Positions 1 to 14,700 of a stretch of 64,000 bases of DNA are shown here, piece by piece. The notes under the pieces are model-generated. The model was not told the DNA's origin. It worked only from the letters and a program-made list of their open reading frames with translations, and did not search any database. The translations under genes and the position numbers were made by a program. The stretch comes from Lanius collurio (lineage: Eukaryota > Chordata > Aves > Passeriformes > Laniidae), in the NCBI GenBank assembly GCA_020086605.1, contig JACBWW010000018.1:13198417-13262416 (forward strand). The letters are read 5' to 3'. Every line of letters begins with the position of its first letter. Positions within the stretch are counted from its first letter, which is position 1.

Positions 1-3000
1 CAGAGAATCCATCTCAGATGTTTCAGAAGGAGAAAGAAGCCACAAAAAATATGGAGTTGGGGAAATCTATGCCACATAGATCCCATCTGGATGACTGTCA
101 GTGATGGACCATGCTGTAAGGCATCGATCTCCATATATCTTCTAGGCATATTTTAGGCTGCAGCATCTTAAAGTCTATGTGGCTGAAAACAATATATTCC
201 TTTTTTTTGTCAATGCAGCTCCAGAGGACAGAGGAGGCTGCTGGGATGCCTTGGCCACCAACACTCAATGCAGCCTTTTTCTGCCAGCACATCCTCTGCA
301 GGAGGTGGCTGTAGAATAAAGACCTGCAGGTGCATCCATGTAGGGCTCCTACAGAGAAGCTCTTCTTCTCAAACATTTGTGTGGAGCTGGTTTCCAGGAG
401 ATGATGGTAGGGGAGAGTGATCCTCCTGCAGGATCTATGTTATCCAAACTTTTCTGCCCTTCAAGTGTTGTATGCAAACAATTTCTCACCAGAGGCCATG
501 GCTGCCTCTGCCTGTTGGAAAATTTGCCAATAGCAGTTTGAATGAGAGCAGGCCAGTCTTGACAGCTTGCTGCTTGGATATACCAGGCATCTCATTTTCC
601 AACTGGAAAAGTCTTTTACCTTAGCCCTACTGATGAAAATTAATTGAAGACACATGTTCACAAGACCCAGAGGACATCTGTGTAAGCATTCAGTAAGAAG
701 ATCAAGACTTACTCACACCAAGCAGCCATGTGTTTAACCAGCATCACCTGTACTGCTGACTGCAGACATGCAGGAGGTGGCCTCGGGGTGCCAGGACACC
801 CAGCTTTCATATTAGCCACACTGGGAACAGTCCCGTCTGTCCCTGTGTATGTTTGCAGCCATGACCTCCATGCAGATGACCCCAGAGCAGACAGTGGCAT
901 TCACTGAACAACAGGAGCAGCCTCTGACCAGAGAGGGAGCCCAGATCTACTGGGACAGGCAACAGCATGAGCAGAATCCAACAGCAGGCAGCTAATACAG
1001 AAGATGAGCGAAGCAGACAGTAAGTGCAGCTACACAGAGCTGTATCAGCTGGGAGGTGTTTCCAGGCTCGGTGTGGGCTGTGGTGAATCTTTCAGAGGGA
1101 TGACACCTGGCAGCCTGCTCCCTGTCTTTGGACTTTCTGTCCCAGCCACGTACCCTGAGAAGTTGGCTACAGCTGGGAGGGTCCTGTGGCCCTGCGTCAG
1201 CTGGGGAGTGCAGACACCCTCTGCGAGGTGCCAGCCACAGAGAGGGCCCTTCCAGAAGGTCAGAGCAGGGACAGATGGAAAATGGTCTTTATTTAGCTTG
1301 GAAGGCTTTCCTTTTAGGTGGATCTAGCATAAAGGTGGGGGTCCCCCCACCCCCCCTTTCCAAAACAAGGCAGCACACAGAACAAAACTAAAATAAGAAA
1401 ACCTCAATCACATCTGATCAAACAGAACATTTAATTTAAGATAAATTATTTTGTTTACTTTTATGTGTTTCATGGTATTTTGTTTGTTTGTTTTTTTTTT
1501 AATTCTAAGCTCACGTATTCATTCAAAAATAGTAAACTCAACATTTCACAGTGGGACAGTAGATCAGCACAATGCACATAACTTTCTCAATTCAAAGTAT
1601 GTGTGTAATGTTCTTTTTTTATGTTTATTCTCCATCTTTTTTTTCTCCCAAATTGTCCACTGAATGTTATCCTAATTTATAAACAGCCCCAGCTACCGTG
1701 AGCTTGGCCACATTGCCTTTCCACTGGACCAGTGACTAACTCATGATGTCCACCAGTTTTACTGGTGCCACCACTGAGAAAAGGGATCTTTTGATATTTC
1801 ACCAGCATTTCTGAGACTGTCTGGGAAGTTTGCACACTGGCCTTAAATAAGACCACATTTTTAACACCTGAAAGCCACAATTTGGGCTTTTGGGCAGCTG
1901 AAGAGAATGTCCTAGGCTGTGAAGGAGGATGAGCCAGCACTGATATGCTGCTGCAGCCTTGGTCCTGCGGGTGGATGCTTCCCACAAAGGGACAGACTAA
2001 GTAGAAAATATGGATTTTGCCTCATCAAGGCTCACCAGAGCTCATCTGGAGGCCTCCTTGAGCAGTCCAAGGGAGACCCATCTACTTCAAGCTCGTTTGC
2101 ACATGAAGTTGAAGCAAGTTAAGTCCAAGTGTCAATTTAAGCACGGTTGATCAAAGCACACAAACACAAGCCAGCATTGCTCCAAGCTAAGAATTCACTC
2201 TGCTGTCAAATTTCTCCTCAGCACCTCTCTCAGGCACTGTGATCTTTCTGTGGCTGTCACCAGCTGAGAGCCAGAGCACAGAGGGGATCTTCCACGATGG
2301 TGCCTTCAACACACACTGATGAGCACAAGTGAGTCTAAAACTGGGGAAGGCTAGGAGGAACCACAGCATCCCCCAGCCCTCCTTGCCCCTTGGGCAGCAG
2401 GAACAGCAATCCCTCCACTTGCTGCTATGGGGAACATGTGCTGCACAGACATGGCTGAAAAATGTGGTGAGTACTCATCCAAAAACCCAGTGCAGAATGA
2501 ACTGCTTTAAAACAGAGATTTTAAGAACATAGTTTCATTGCTTGAAAAGCTCCTAGTCCCAAAATAAGAATTACTGCTCTTTTTCTATTAAAAAAAAGCA
2601 GTAGAAGCATCAAATCCCAAATGTAGGCTTTATTCAACTATGTTTCTATAGAAAATACTTCTCATTTTCCTGTCTGGTTTGATGCTGAAAACACCTGGTC
2701 TTGCTCACTGACAAAAGTGCACCTCATGGACCACCTCTCACTTTCAAGGAAAACAGCATTGGATACTCAGCCAGGAGCATCTTTGCACCTCTGCCTCCTA
2801 TGGATTTTGCCACTGGCTTTAAGGGTAGCGAGGCCCAGCACAGCACCCCCACCACAAGCATTTGGAAACAGTTTGCTCTGTTTCCTGCTCCTCACTTGCC
2901 AAGGATTAAGAAGGAGAGGCATTTAAAGATGTGGGCTGGTGGGATGAGCTGGGGCTGTCTCTGGGGTGCAGGAGTGGCTGGAAGCAGCCCCAGGGAGAGA

Positions 3001-6000
3001 GCTTAGAGACAGAAGCACTGCCCCTGCCAGCAATGTGTCCCCTTCTCCCACAGGTTTGTACTCCAGCTTCATCTTCAGAAGTCTCCCCTGACTACCCTGG
3101 GCCATAGGCAGCACAGCCCCTACTTTGGAAAGGAAAACCCTTACACTGCCATCTGGTCTAAGGCACAAGAGCCTGCATATCATGCCACAAAGCTTCTGCT
3201 TGAGGCCTATTTAATACCCTTACATCAGCAGCTTCCTCCTGGTTCTCACAGGCATGAGTGATGTCAATGCAGTCCAGCCCACAGCACAGGAGTGTGTTCT
3301 TGGCCAGAGCAGCTGCAAGTGGTCTCCCAAAGCATAGATAAAGCCTGAACCACTTGGACCTCATAGCTGGACCAAAGCCATGAGCAGCTTTGGGAAGTCC
3401 TCAGTATTGATGCTTGCAGCTGGGCCAAAAGTATCCTGGCAACATTATGTTCCTGGCCCTGCCCCAAGCAGCACCCTCCCCAGGCAGGTCCAAGGGGCCT
3501 GGGATGACATCTCTGCTTTGATGGGTGTCTGGGGCCACATCACAGGCTGCACAGGAAGAAATGCTCAGGCCTGCCAAGGTGACTTCTCCCCTCCACGCTG
3601 CGGGCCTCTTTCGGCACTGTAGAGTGAAAACCTGTTCCATTTATTCATCTGCTTCTGCTCCTTCCTCACATGCTAGCAGCCATTCTGCTGCTCAAGGTGG
3701 CATCTGAGCCTGCTTCAGAGCTGAAGCAGAGGCATATGAAAGCTGAGTTATGGAGAGGCTTCTGACAGGCTGGCAGCAGTCTCAGTGACTCACTAACTTG
3801 TGATTTCCTCTGTGGTGGTTTTCCAGCACAGCTGCTCCCGGCCGCAGCACATGGCGAGTGCTGGCAGAGTGAGCACCGTGTCATTTCTCAGAAGGCCGGG
3901 CTATGTGGGCAACCTGTGCATTGCTCATGCAGATCCCCACAACAAGCTCTAGTAATTGCCTCTGAGGATAACAGGCCATAAATCTGGGCAGCTGCACATG
4001 TGAGGCACGCATGGTCTGGCTCCTGGAATCAAGGCGCGTGTGTTTTTGCTGTTTGCAGTGGCTGAATGTGTTTCTCATTCTGGATTCCCCTTTTCAGAGG
4101 AAACTCCCTCCATCCCCCTCACTTCTCTCATCTTCTTTATGAGAGGACCTCAGGCACTCTGGAAACATGGGAGAGGTTTACGCCACTCCTGTGAGACATC
4201 TCACAACTTCTTCGTGCCATTTGACACACGAGGAAGCTGAACACAGTAATTTTTTACACAGAGCTTGCAGAAGATGCTGAATGAAGTAAATTATAATTTT
4301 CTGGCTTCCTGGCCCCATATTTTTTTCTCTAGGTTTGAAATCATAGCATTTTTGTTGTCCACAAATTTGATTACAAAACACCCAGACTGCTTGGGTTACA
4401 AGTTTATTTGCAATCCTGAAACTTAGTTCTAGGGCCACAGACCTATTTTATGCAAACTCAAGGCTAAGGTTTGAGTGAAAGAAGAAAGGAATCTTTTTCC
4501 TCACAACTCCATGGAAGGAAAAAAAAAGATATTTAAAGAGGCTTTGTCAAACAAAACCTAACCTGGACGGTCCAGGAACCCCACACAAAGGGGCATTGTG
4601 CTCTGCTTAAGAAACAGCAAGTCCAGTCTGTGAAGACTGTGTCCTGTACTGCCAGTGTTCAAGAAAGTTGGACTCAGGTAGCCAAACAACCTGATGACTT
4701 AATGTCTGAGAGCTGGGTAAAAAGTATCTTCTTGCCTCCTTTCCCTTCCCACTTATTTACAGAAGGGACTTTGCAGGACAGATCAGACTCAAACACAGCT
4801 GATAGGAGCAAGAGGGGACAGAGTGAGGGGAGCAGGGTCAAGCACAAACACAACCAGTGGGATTGATCAGCAGTGGAACTGCAGCAGGGGACCTGCCCAC
4901 CCGCAAGGATGGCCAACTGTGAACATGGAGAGCAAGAGCAAGCAGAAAAACCAGCATGGTTGTTGAGATCAGCAACTGGAAGCACAACTGTACTGGGGTG
5001 GCTCTGCCCTGTGGCAGAGCAACCCAACACTGCAACGTACTGCAAGGCCCTCAGGAGCCTGGGGGTGGCACTTGGAGGTGTCCAGCATCCTGCTGCTCCT
5101 GGGGGCATGGGCAGAGGAGAGCTGAGTGCCTGGGCTGTCCCCCACAGCTGCTCAGGGAATACTCTCTGTGCTCTCTGGAGAATGCCACCCTTATTTCTCC
5201 CGGACTGCTGGGGTTTCCTGGCCTGACATGCTACTGCATGTCCCTCTCTCCTCAACATCTAGCAGTGCACTCTCGCATATCTAATTTGCTGCCTGAGAGT
5301 AGAGGGCACTAGAGCTCCAACAAAACACTGAGCAGGTATCTTAGCAAGGGTTTGCATGTCAGTGTCACAGTAAGGAGCCCTAGGAATGGACTCTGCCCCT
5401 TGGAACCATATCAGAGCCTGTTCCCATCTGACAGTGAAACCAACCCCATGCAAACAAAAGCAGCAGCTTAGATCCCTATGCAGCACATGTGCCTATCACC
5501 TGTATGGTGTTCATACAGTCTTTTATGAGCATCCTGGGAACCTGAAGCATTCCAAGGGCTGCCAGCATCAAGATTTCTGTCCAGCCCATTGCAAAGACCT
5601 TCAGGCTAAACAAATGACCTCCCAGAGTTGCACGTGGCCTGGTCTCTCCCTGATTTGCTGTTTTCCTGTAATATACCAGAGGCTTCAAGCCCTGCTTTAA
5701 ATAAGACAGCTGTTCTGACCACTTACAAGAAGGTGGGGAATGCAGCCACACTTTTCCAGCCATGGAAACCACATGTAAAGTTCTACAGGCAACTTTCTCC
5801 AGCATTCCCACTCTCGTTCATACAGATCCCAAGAAAAGCTTGGCCAGAAAAAGATTTGCAGAGCTGCATGTCATAAATTCAGGGTTTCACTAACATTCGC
5901 CAAAGAGTTTTCCCTCTTCTAGGAGGGTGTCTAAATCATCCTTGATGTGAAGTTAGGGAACAAAAACTACCAGGTCTCTATAGTCAACAGTATTTATTTT

Positions 6001-8379
6001 CTGATTCTTCCTGATGAAACCGTTAGTTGGATTTCCAAATCCCTCAGAGGAGGATTCTTCCTATCCCTTTTCATTCTTTCTGATATTCTTCCCTTTTGTT
6101 TTCAGCTTTTGGTTCGTGTTTCACTGCTATCAAGCACAGCAGAAATACTGATTCATTTGTAGCCCTAATTACCTCTCTGGTGTTGATACAAGACTGTTGA
6201 TCCAGTCTAGCCTGTAGTCTGTGAAAAGTCCCCTAGAATACAGCAGGATGAAACCTGCAGGCCACACAGGAATAATTTTAATTGTCCAAACAGCCAAGCA
6301 GAAAACAAAGCCTTTTCTACCAGGTTTCAGGGAAAAGGTACAGTTTTAACAGGGAATCCCATCTCTGTGGGTGAATTTATAGGTCATTTAAAAAATATAG
6401 AAAAATAAGCTCTTCCTGCCTAGAGATCCCTGAAATTGAAAGCACTCCCACCACAAGCACTGCTTTTTGAACTGAGCTGACCTTGTGCTATGGAAGTGAA
6501 AATGGAGGATGTGGGACATTTAACAAGACTAAGGTTTGGGGCTGCAGCAAAACCTGCTGAGAGGTTCCTGTATCATAGCTCAAGAGGGTTGGCTACATAA
6601 CACAGACCTGTGGTGCCAAAGTAACCTCCAGAAGTTCTGGGGAAAGGACTGGGAGCACATACAGGCTAGATATGGACTTTCTGGGCTTGACAGAGTGAGG
6701 GCACATGGCACCTGTTCAACTGAGCAGCAGCATGGCTTGAGGAGAGTGGCGTGATCCCAGGGGCTTGTCCCATGGCTTTGGGGGACCCTGGGATTTCCAC
6801 CAGAGTGGAACACAGAATGGGGGATGGCTGTTAAACTTTTGCTCTGCCCTGGCCCACGCTCTGGCCATTTCCACCTTTTGTAAAGGACCTGGATGGACCC
6901 ACAAAGCCTTGGGGACTTCATTTCCTACTGTGCAAGAGGTGAGAAGGATGGGTTTTGTTTAGTAGCTGGGCTGATTTGGGATGTGGGGCACACTGAGAAC
7001 GGTGGGCTGTAGGCTGCTGTGCCCTCCCAGGTACCAGTCACCTCTCCCATGTCAGTCTCTTTTCCACCTGCGTAAAATCCACATAATCCACATAGAAAAA
7101 CCATAATTTTCTACTTTAATAAGGCCATTACCAAATGGTTTATTTACTTCATTATGCACTACTTGCTTTCTCCCTTGCTTTTGGGCTCCATGAGTCATTT
7201 TTCTCTCTCTGGATTAACAAGATTTGTTTTTCTGGTAGATGCAGTAAAATTGCATTTTGTTCCTGCTCTATTATATGGGCTTCCTACTTGCCATTAAGCC
7301 TGTTCATCACTTTTAATGGCTGCTCCTTTCTCTCCTCACAACAGGATGGATGAGGAGTACAGCCATATCCTGAGCGACCAGAGACCTTCCTCTCAGAGTT
7401 GTTCCAGAACAAGGGCTCATCAGTAGCTGCCACACTGTGATTACTGCTCTGTGTCAGCTCACTTACTCCCTCTTGCCCCTTCCCCACAGCAGTGCTCGTC
7501 ATCTCATCTCTAGTAACAAAACCAGGCCTAAACCTCTTCTTTTTTTGCCCCAAACTGGTGTTACACAAAGTTGATTTCATGTTTGGTGGCAAAACTCATA
7601 CTCTTCTCCTTGTGCTTAAGCTCAGCTATGAGAAAAACCTGTGGAAGGTGGGAATGTGTGTGACATGGGAAAGTATGACAGCAGTCAGAGTTACGTCCCC
7701 TGCAGCAAACCTGGCTCCAGTGTGGTCTCAAGCAGCGCTCAGCCCCCTGCAGTGAGCTGCTCTGCCAGGGCTGGCTTAAAGGATAGACCAAGCAGGCATC
7801 TACCCACCCCCAGGAAAAGCCTGGGCTGCTAAAAAGCAAGCTTGCTGAAGTAAAAATATTTATTCTCAATTTCCTGTTAAATTTGGCAGGAACAATGAAT
7901 TTTTTCTTGTAGTATTTTATTAGGAGATAGGGATTTAATGGGAAAACCCAGCAAAACATAATCTGCCTCCCCAGGAAACAGGGTAAGTCCAGGGCGATGT
8001 TTCTTTCTCAGAGCTTTAACAAGGACATATCCCTCGGTTTTACCCTTGGACGCTGTGGAGGAACCTCTGATCCAGTGGCTGGAGACACGAATTCACAGCC
8101 AGAGGGACCTTAGCAACAAGCCCCTCAAAAATACCTTCAGGAATGGCACTTAGGGAAATTAACTGCCTCTGGCCAGAGCAGCTGCAGCACTAAGGTCACC
8201 ACGTATGCCCACTCTCCTGGCACTACCCTGGTCTTTCCAAGTGAGTCAGACTCGCAGCCAAGCTTTCAGACAGCAGCGTAAATGCAATCCTGAAATGGCC
8301 CCTGGCTTGCAGCAGGCTATGAGGGCAAAACACAGTGGCTTCTTTTCTAGTTGGAAAAAAAAGCTAAAGTGAAATCACC
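1..8379. other. Gene-free stretch, nothing recognised
   Basis: I see no gene, RNA or recognisable transposon here. Open frames exist on both strands, the longest being 194 codons on the minus strand at 4674-5258. None has a domain, a credible set of splice sites or a biased codon pattern, and the long one overlaps two open frames on the other strand. The only simple-sequence feature is a short T/G-rich run at about 1477-1500. The stretch is best read as intergenic or intronic DNA. Confidence 0.6.
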
Positions 8380-8760
8380 TTCATGTTGCTTTGACAAAAT
8401 TGGTAAGTTATTTCTTTTCCCTACTTTCCATTAAAGCACCAGAATCAAGTTAAAATGGGAGCATGCATCAGTGACCCGAATGTGATAACAGACACTGGGG
8501 ACCTCCCCACTTAGGTTGGTTTTAAACCTAGTGATTTGTATGAAATATTACAGTGTGATTCATCATGGAGTCAATTAGGCTTTAATCCAGCTGCAGATTT
8601 ATCCATTCAACAGTTAAACCTGTCCCGGTTGCTAATGACCTCCTAATAAGACAGGTACTGGTGTTTTGTTCTAATTTAGAACATTTAAGTCCTACTTCAT
8701 GCTATTTACATGAAGTGAAGGTTGATTTGTAACACAGGGAAGCAGTATAAAGCTATCAGC
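8380..8760. promoter_or_regulatory. Candidate non-coding regulatory element (TAAT-rich)
   Basis: This AT-rich block lies in a gap (about 7960-9080) with no open frame of 60 codons on either strand. It carries several homeodomain-type TAAT or ATTA cores in about 110 bp (near 8573, 8583, 8632, 8643 and 8672), a CAGCTG E-box near 8589 and a 17-nt palindrome at 8667-8683. It contains no recognisable repeat. The motif density resembles vertebrate conserved enhancers, but cross-species conservation was not testable and the function is inference. Confidence 0.3.
8667..8683. repeat. 17-nt palindrome, everted TGTTCT/AGAACA
   Basis: Eight-base arms TGTTCTAA and TTAGAACA flank a single central T and are perfectly complementary. 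The ends TGTTCT and AGAACA are the two half-site sequences of steroid-receptor elements, but they are arranged everted with a 5-nt spacer rather than as the usual AGAACA-N3-TGTTCT. The symmetry is seen directly; receptor binding is speculative. Confidence 0.5.
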
Positions 8761-11700
8761 ATTCACTTTGCATTGGGCAGGATGAAAACTGTCATGCCAC
8801 CACCCTGCAGGATGGGTCAGAGAAGCAGACACTGCATGTACCTCCCAAAATACAGTTCATCTCAGAAGCACTTTTGATAGCTCCCTGCCATCTCTTTTCA
8901 CCCAAGCACTTCACCTTCCCCAAACTTTACTCTTTGGAGCCTAAGATTATTTGCAGTAGGAGAGGGCAGTGAGCTAGAGGCTCCATATCTCCAGAGACAC
9001 CCATGAGTCAGTCCTGGATCAGATGCCACCCACAGAGGTTTATCTCAGTTTTCTATTTGGAGTCTCTCATTAAAGTCAATCACTTTTCTGCTGCCCTGAG
9101 AATGATCTCAGAGGCTCTCCTCTCACCTCCCTTTCTTCTCATCCCTAACACTCCAGAAGATTCTGGGCTGTTGTAGCTCCCATTCCCACAAGACCTCCCT
9201 ATCTCAGAGCATCCCATCTCCCTCCAGGGCAGCAGGCCAGACTGCTTCCCCCCCACCCCTGCCCCAGCACCTTTTGTAGCCAGCACAGCAGTAACTCACC
9301 TTTCTCAGGTGAGATCAACTACTTTCAATGCAACACACCCATGGGCCTTATTGTCTAATTTTGCAGTCCTGCCTCTTGGTTTAAACACAGCTGTTCACAC
9401 CAGGTGCATCTTGGCCCAACACCAAGTGAACCCAGAGCACTGCATGTGTCACCATGCAAGAGCTCACCCTGCTCACACCATGCAAGGACTCCTCCTGCAC
9501 TGCCCTCCTCGAAGATCAGTCCTTTTTAGTTCAGCATGCAGAGGATGAATGCACTGACTCAGAGCCCTTCTGGCAAGCAGCTGTACGAATACTGTGGGTC
9601 CCACAGGAAATTTGGGGAGCGTTAGCAGATGCCCAGCATGGGGGCAGAAAATGGATTGCAAAGAACCAAGATTCACTTGGGAAATACACACCCATCCCTC
9701 TGGCAACTCAGGGGCTGCCAAATAGCTCACTGTTACCAGGAAAGCAGCTGGCTTATGCACAAGGCAGGAAAACCTGCTGCTACCTGGGAGCTTTCCACTG
9801 CCCACTGGGGAGAGCAGTCAGGGCTTTGTGCTCAGCAGGTGAGACCCTCAGTGGGCTCTCTCCTGAATTTCCAGCTGGCATGGCCTGAGCCAACATAACC
9901 CCATTCCCCAGGGTAATGTGTCTCTGTGGGTAAACTTGCAAGGTCAGGCTATGCCACCCCTTTCTTTTGGCACTCCTGCCCGTGGAGGCTGTCTGTGCCC
10001 CGGGGTGCCACTGCCATGCAGTCAGGGAGGAATTTTTCACCTTTACTTAGTTTGCTGGAAACCAATTGTGAATACAATGGAAAGTCTCATGCTGTGCAAA
10101 AAACTCCTTCCCATAAAGCAAACATCTACAGATGGAAAGTTTTCATCCCGTCTAATGCCAGAGCTGTGAAAGTAGGGCTGCTCAGCCACACCAGGAAAGA
10201 AAACCCTGCAAATTACTGTGCCCATGACACTAGGGAGGGGAGACAGGGAAGCAAGTGTGGTGGACAGAGACCACCCTGTGAAAATCTCATCTACACCTGT
10301 GGCCCAGTACACCCCTGTGTGCAGTCCAAAGTGCAGGTCTTGGTCTGTGTAACCTGCATTTGAAATGATCCCCCCTTTTCAACTTCATCGATTTTGTGTA
10401 TTTAATGGCTTCAAAGACGCTTGTGCTAACGGGCTAACTCTTACCTGGCGAGCAAGATAACTATCACTGTGCACCAAAGCCTGCAGCAAAGTCAATATTG
10501 ACCGAGCTGCCCTGGCTGCATCCTGCCTGGCCGGGACTCCCAGGTGTGCAGCAAGGTTCTCCTCCAGGAACCGCTCAGGTGGGGACCAGCGGAGATTAAA
10601 ACCAGGAGCCCCAGAGCATGTTAGACAGGAACAGTGAGAGCAACATGGAGTTTTGCAGTTCTCCAGACACAAGCAGCTCTGTTGGCTACCAACAAATAGG
10701 AAAAGCTGTGCATGCAAATCACTGTCAGACCAATGTATGCATTATTGATTTTAATAATCAGACATAAATGGAGACAGCCATTGAGTAATTATTCCCATAT
10801 TACAAGAAAACACACATAAGCCATGGGACACAACAACTCTGCTGATGGAAACAATCTGTAGTTTTACTTTATGGCTCATGCTATTTTTCACTTGTTCCTC
10901 TATCCCAAACACATATTCATGTTCTAAGTGCTCTGAGGCTTTCTGTGCAGAACTCTGAGGCAGAAGGGCCAGTCCTAGGGGTGCAGACAGTCCCACTGGA
11001 GCCAGTGTCAGCCCCCAACCCAAACATCACGATCTCTCCCTAGACACTCATAGCACACTGCTCAGAGGGGTCCTGTAGCACACTGGAAACACTCCCCCAG
11101 GGTCAGACAAGAAACAAATAGAGGCAGGAGGTCAGATGAACCCCAGCTCTCCCAGAAACATATTTTGTGGTGCAGAGGTCTCATGCACAGATGGAAAGGA
11201 AAGACAATGTTGGGTAGTTTAAGTGAGGGATCAAGCACTGCAAACAGCAAACTTCCAAAAAAAAGCAGCTGCTACAAATAGTTTGCAAGCGGCCTCTACA
11301 CTGAAACAGCACTTAGGCAGTCCTGAATGATAAATGTTGAAAGGAAAAGTCAGTTCAAAGAGAAGTACTGGTCCTCCCACAGGAAAAAACCCTTGGAGGG
11401 AAAGAGAGATAAAGATCATAAACAATTAAGGAGCAATGGTTATTGAGTATACTACCCCTGTGATTAGAGCTCCTGAATCTGTTTATCAGGAATGGGATGG
11501 GTGCAATGAGCACTGCATAGCCAGAAGCACCCAAATTGTTGATGAATCATGAAGGGCTCTGTCAAAACAGAGCTTGCCTACAAATGGAAATTCTAGTGTC
11601 CCTAGCACTACTGGCTGCTCCAAACAGGAAACCTGTACTGTGAATTTCATGGTAAACATCTATCTGCAGCATTTAACTCTGCCCTTCAGATTTAAGACAG

Positions 11701-14700
11701 GAGAAGTGAGTTTGTTCAGCCAGAGCCTTTTCAAAGTCCACCACAGAGAACAGGATTTGTGATGAGATCTGTTTTTAGGCTGGACTGAATGGTTAACCAG
11801 TCTGATTAATAAATACCAGAAGGAGGAAATAACAGGCAAGTTAAACAGAGGAGAAAAATGTCCCCCTACATGGCTAGATAGCAAACGTTTACAAGAATTC
11901 TGTGCCTTGTGGATAATTCTCCCCAGCTCTTATTTAACATTGTTTTAGAAGACATGATTGCAGCACCTCTGAAGTACAGAGGTAGTGGGATTTTCCATTT
12001 CAGTGTGTTCCTGGAGGTTCCCAGCCATTTCCTTCTCTCTTCTCACTTCCTGGAGGAAATGAAAGATGGGACACATGCCAGTTGGCAGGAGTCCTGACTT
12101 CAGCAGTATTATCTGTTGAAGGATGGTTGGTCATAAAATATTTCTTTTGTTTCCAGGGAAAGTATTGTATTTTTATCCATTTACTGTTAAAATTTACAGT
12201 TTTTAAAAATTAAAAATTATTTCAAAACTTCTCATAGGAAGCACCTGCCATTTTCCCAGCTGTGGCAGAACAGAGACACCTAAGCACTTGTCTGGGTTTG
12301 TAAAGAGCTGTGTGCTGCAGAAAAGAGAGGTGATTCTAGGTATATGCAAAAAAAAAAAAAAGAAAAAAAAGAAAAAAATTCCAAGCCAACCAAAATGGTG
12401 GAATATCCAGTGAATGGAGGTTTGGGGAAGATTTTAATGCCTATGATCCATGCTAACCCATCTGCTACCCTTATGTGAGCATGTGAGCATGTTTTTGAGC
12501 ATTTAGAAAGTAGAACCTCCATTCTTCATGCTTGGGAACAGAGCTGACTGCAGAACTATGTGGAGATGCAGGAACAGTCAATGACACTGTCAAACTCTCT
12601 AGCTCAGATACCATCAGGACAGATGAAGGTCCTCCTAGGCCATCTGTGCTGTCATTACCTTACATTTTGGGAGGTCTGGGCCACAGGGACAAGCCCAGAG
12701 GAAGCAGTTCCCAGTTCCAAGTGAGCCAGTGTTTTCACACACACGGCCATCACAGCACTGCCTGCAGCACAGATCTGTGGTGCTGTTAATCAGGTTAAAG
12801 TCATGTAGGTATCTGGTGACTTAGTCCTTACACATATATACTGGCTTTCAATTTTGTTGCAAGGATCTCTGTATAAAAAGTTGGAAAAGTAATAGGATAA
12901 CACGAAACTGAGCCTGTTCCTGCTAGAATTCCTGGTGAGTTTAGACTAATGGGAAAGTGAAAATATGCTCCATAAAATGGCAAAAAAGTCTGCTATTTCT
13001 AGAGGCTTTTCTCCCCACACTGCCTACTTCAGCCTCCTCTCCCAGGCCAGACTAACAGATGGCTTCTGGCTGATTCTACCCACTGAGCTACTGAAACTGA
13101 TGAACCAAAGGAAAGCCAGTGGGAAGTAATTCTGGGACTCTGTGGTCTATTTCTGCTACACAAAAGCCTATTGCTCCAGCTCATCCTTAACACAAACGCA
13201 GCATGCCCCATGCCTGCATCCAGCAGCTGCCACGTGCTCTCCCCACACAGAGGATGGTGGCTTGTGCCCGGCGGGCACTGGGGGGGACAGGCTCCTAGCT
13301 GGGACAGGCTCAATAAGGCTCTTGTCTTATTCAGGCTTGTGCTCAATCACATCCTGGAGCTCTGGAGCTCTCTGCTCATCCTGACACAAACCTGGGAATG
13401 AAAAAATGACAAGGCACAGGAAATTTTTCTGTGTGAGCAGAAAGGATGCAGAGATTTTTACTGTGCTCTTCCAGCTCAGAGAATTCTGCTAGAAAAGGTA
13501 GAAACTGTTTAAGAACAATTGTTTACTGAGGTCCCAAATATCTAACAATAAACTTAACAGTAAAGTCAAAACCACAAAACTCACGATATTTACTTACACT
13601 GCCAAGTGCAGCAGCACATGGAGAGCCAAAGCTGAGTGTCTAATAGGGAGATTGACACTGACCTTTAATACTGCTGAAAAAGTTAATAAGAAAGATGCTG
13701 AATAATATGTTCAGTGATTTTTTTTCTTCAGGTATGTGAGCAGCTATTAATTTATTTTTTTTAATCTATTTGAAATATTTCTGTAGTTTGGTTGAGCCTT
13801 GGTTTGGAAGCAGCTTTTCAAGCTCAATACAAACATTTGATGATTCCAAATTGGAGTAGTGTGCTGGAATTTTGTAGCATTCCCCATTGCAACAGTAGTG
13901 TGGCTATGTTGGATTGGACATATAAACCAGGTGTCATGATTTCTTTGGCCAAACGAAGGCAAATCTTGGAAACACTTCAAATGGTCTTTTTTATAGGTTT
14001 CAAACTCACTTTAGATAAACATTTGCTAATGACTTCAAATTGACCATGCCAGTAAGCTCATTTGATAAAAAGGCAACAGAAAATGCATACAAAAGGAATG
14101 CAAGTACTTCAATCAGTTCAAACACAGATCCAAGCAGACTATGACACTAAGGAGAGCTCTGTCTGGTGGTACAAAAGTTCAGAGAGTCCTTTCAACAGCA
14201 CTTGTCATTTCCTTAGCCTGCCATGGCTACAACGTGCTGAAATCTGCAGCATGTCTGGGACTCACACGGCCCTGGGCACTGTGCAGCTCTATCATGGCAG
14301 GCTGTTATCACTGTGGATGTACCAAGCAGCGCTGCAGACGCACAGGGCCTGCCACAGGAAGGTAGTTCTGCATCACAGTGTGCTCATGAACTCATCTGTT
14401 CTTCCAAACAAATTAATCCAAAGCATTATTCACTCTGCCAAAGGATTGATCTGCCCTGCTACTGGGAAAACACACCAGCTCCAGTCCTGCAGAAGTGCCT
14501 GCATGTGTCCTTGCAGGCTGCAGCACTTCCACATCATCCAGTTTTGCTGCCTGTAGTTTTAAGCACTTTGCCTGGCTTTCATTTCTGTGCAAAGTGCCCA
14601 CCTCACTAATGCACTCACTGCACCCCTCAGTCCCATGGCTGAACAGGACCTACAACAGAAGTGGGCCAGAGGTTGCAGAGATACTCATACAGTGAATAAA

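Noticed and set aside
4562..4576. CCTGGAC-G-GTCCAGG palindrome
   Set aside because: A 7-bp arm palindrome is expected several times by chance in 64 kb.
4674..5258. 194-codon minus-strand open frame
   Set aside because: It has no domain, signal or splice structure, is Ser/Leu/Cys-rich as expected of chance frames, and overlaps frames of 117 and 118 codons on the other strand.
7327..7425. Pyrimidine tract and AG followed by ATG and a short frame MDEEYSHIL...
   Set aside because: The frame stops after 26 codons, no partner exon is visible and the pattern is expected by chance.
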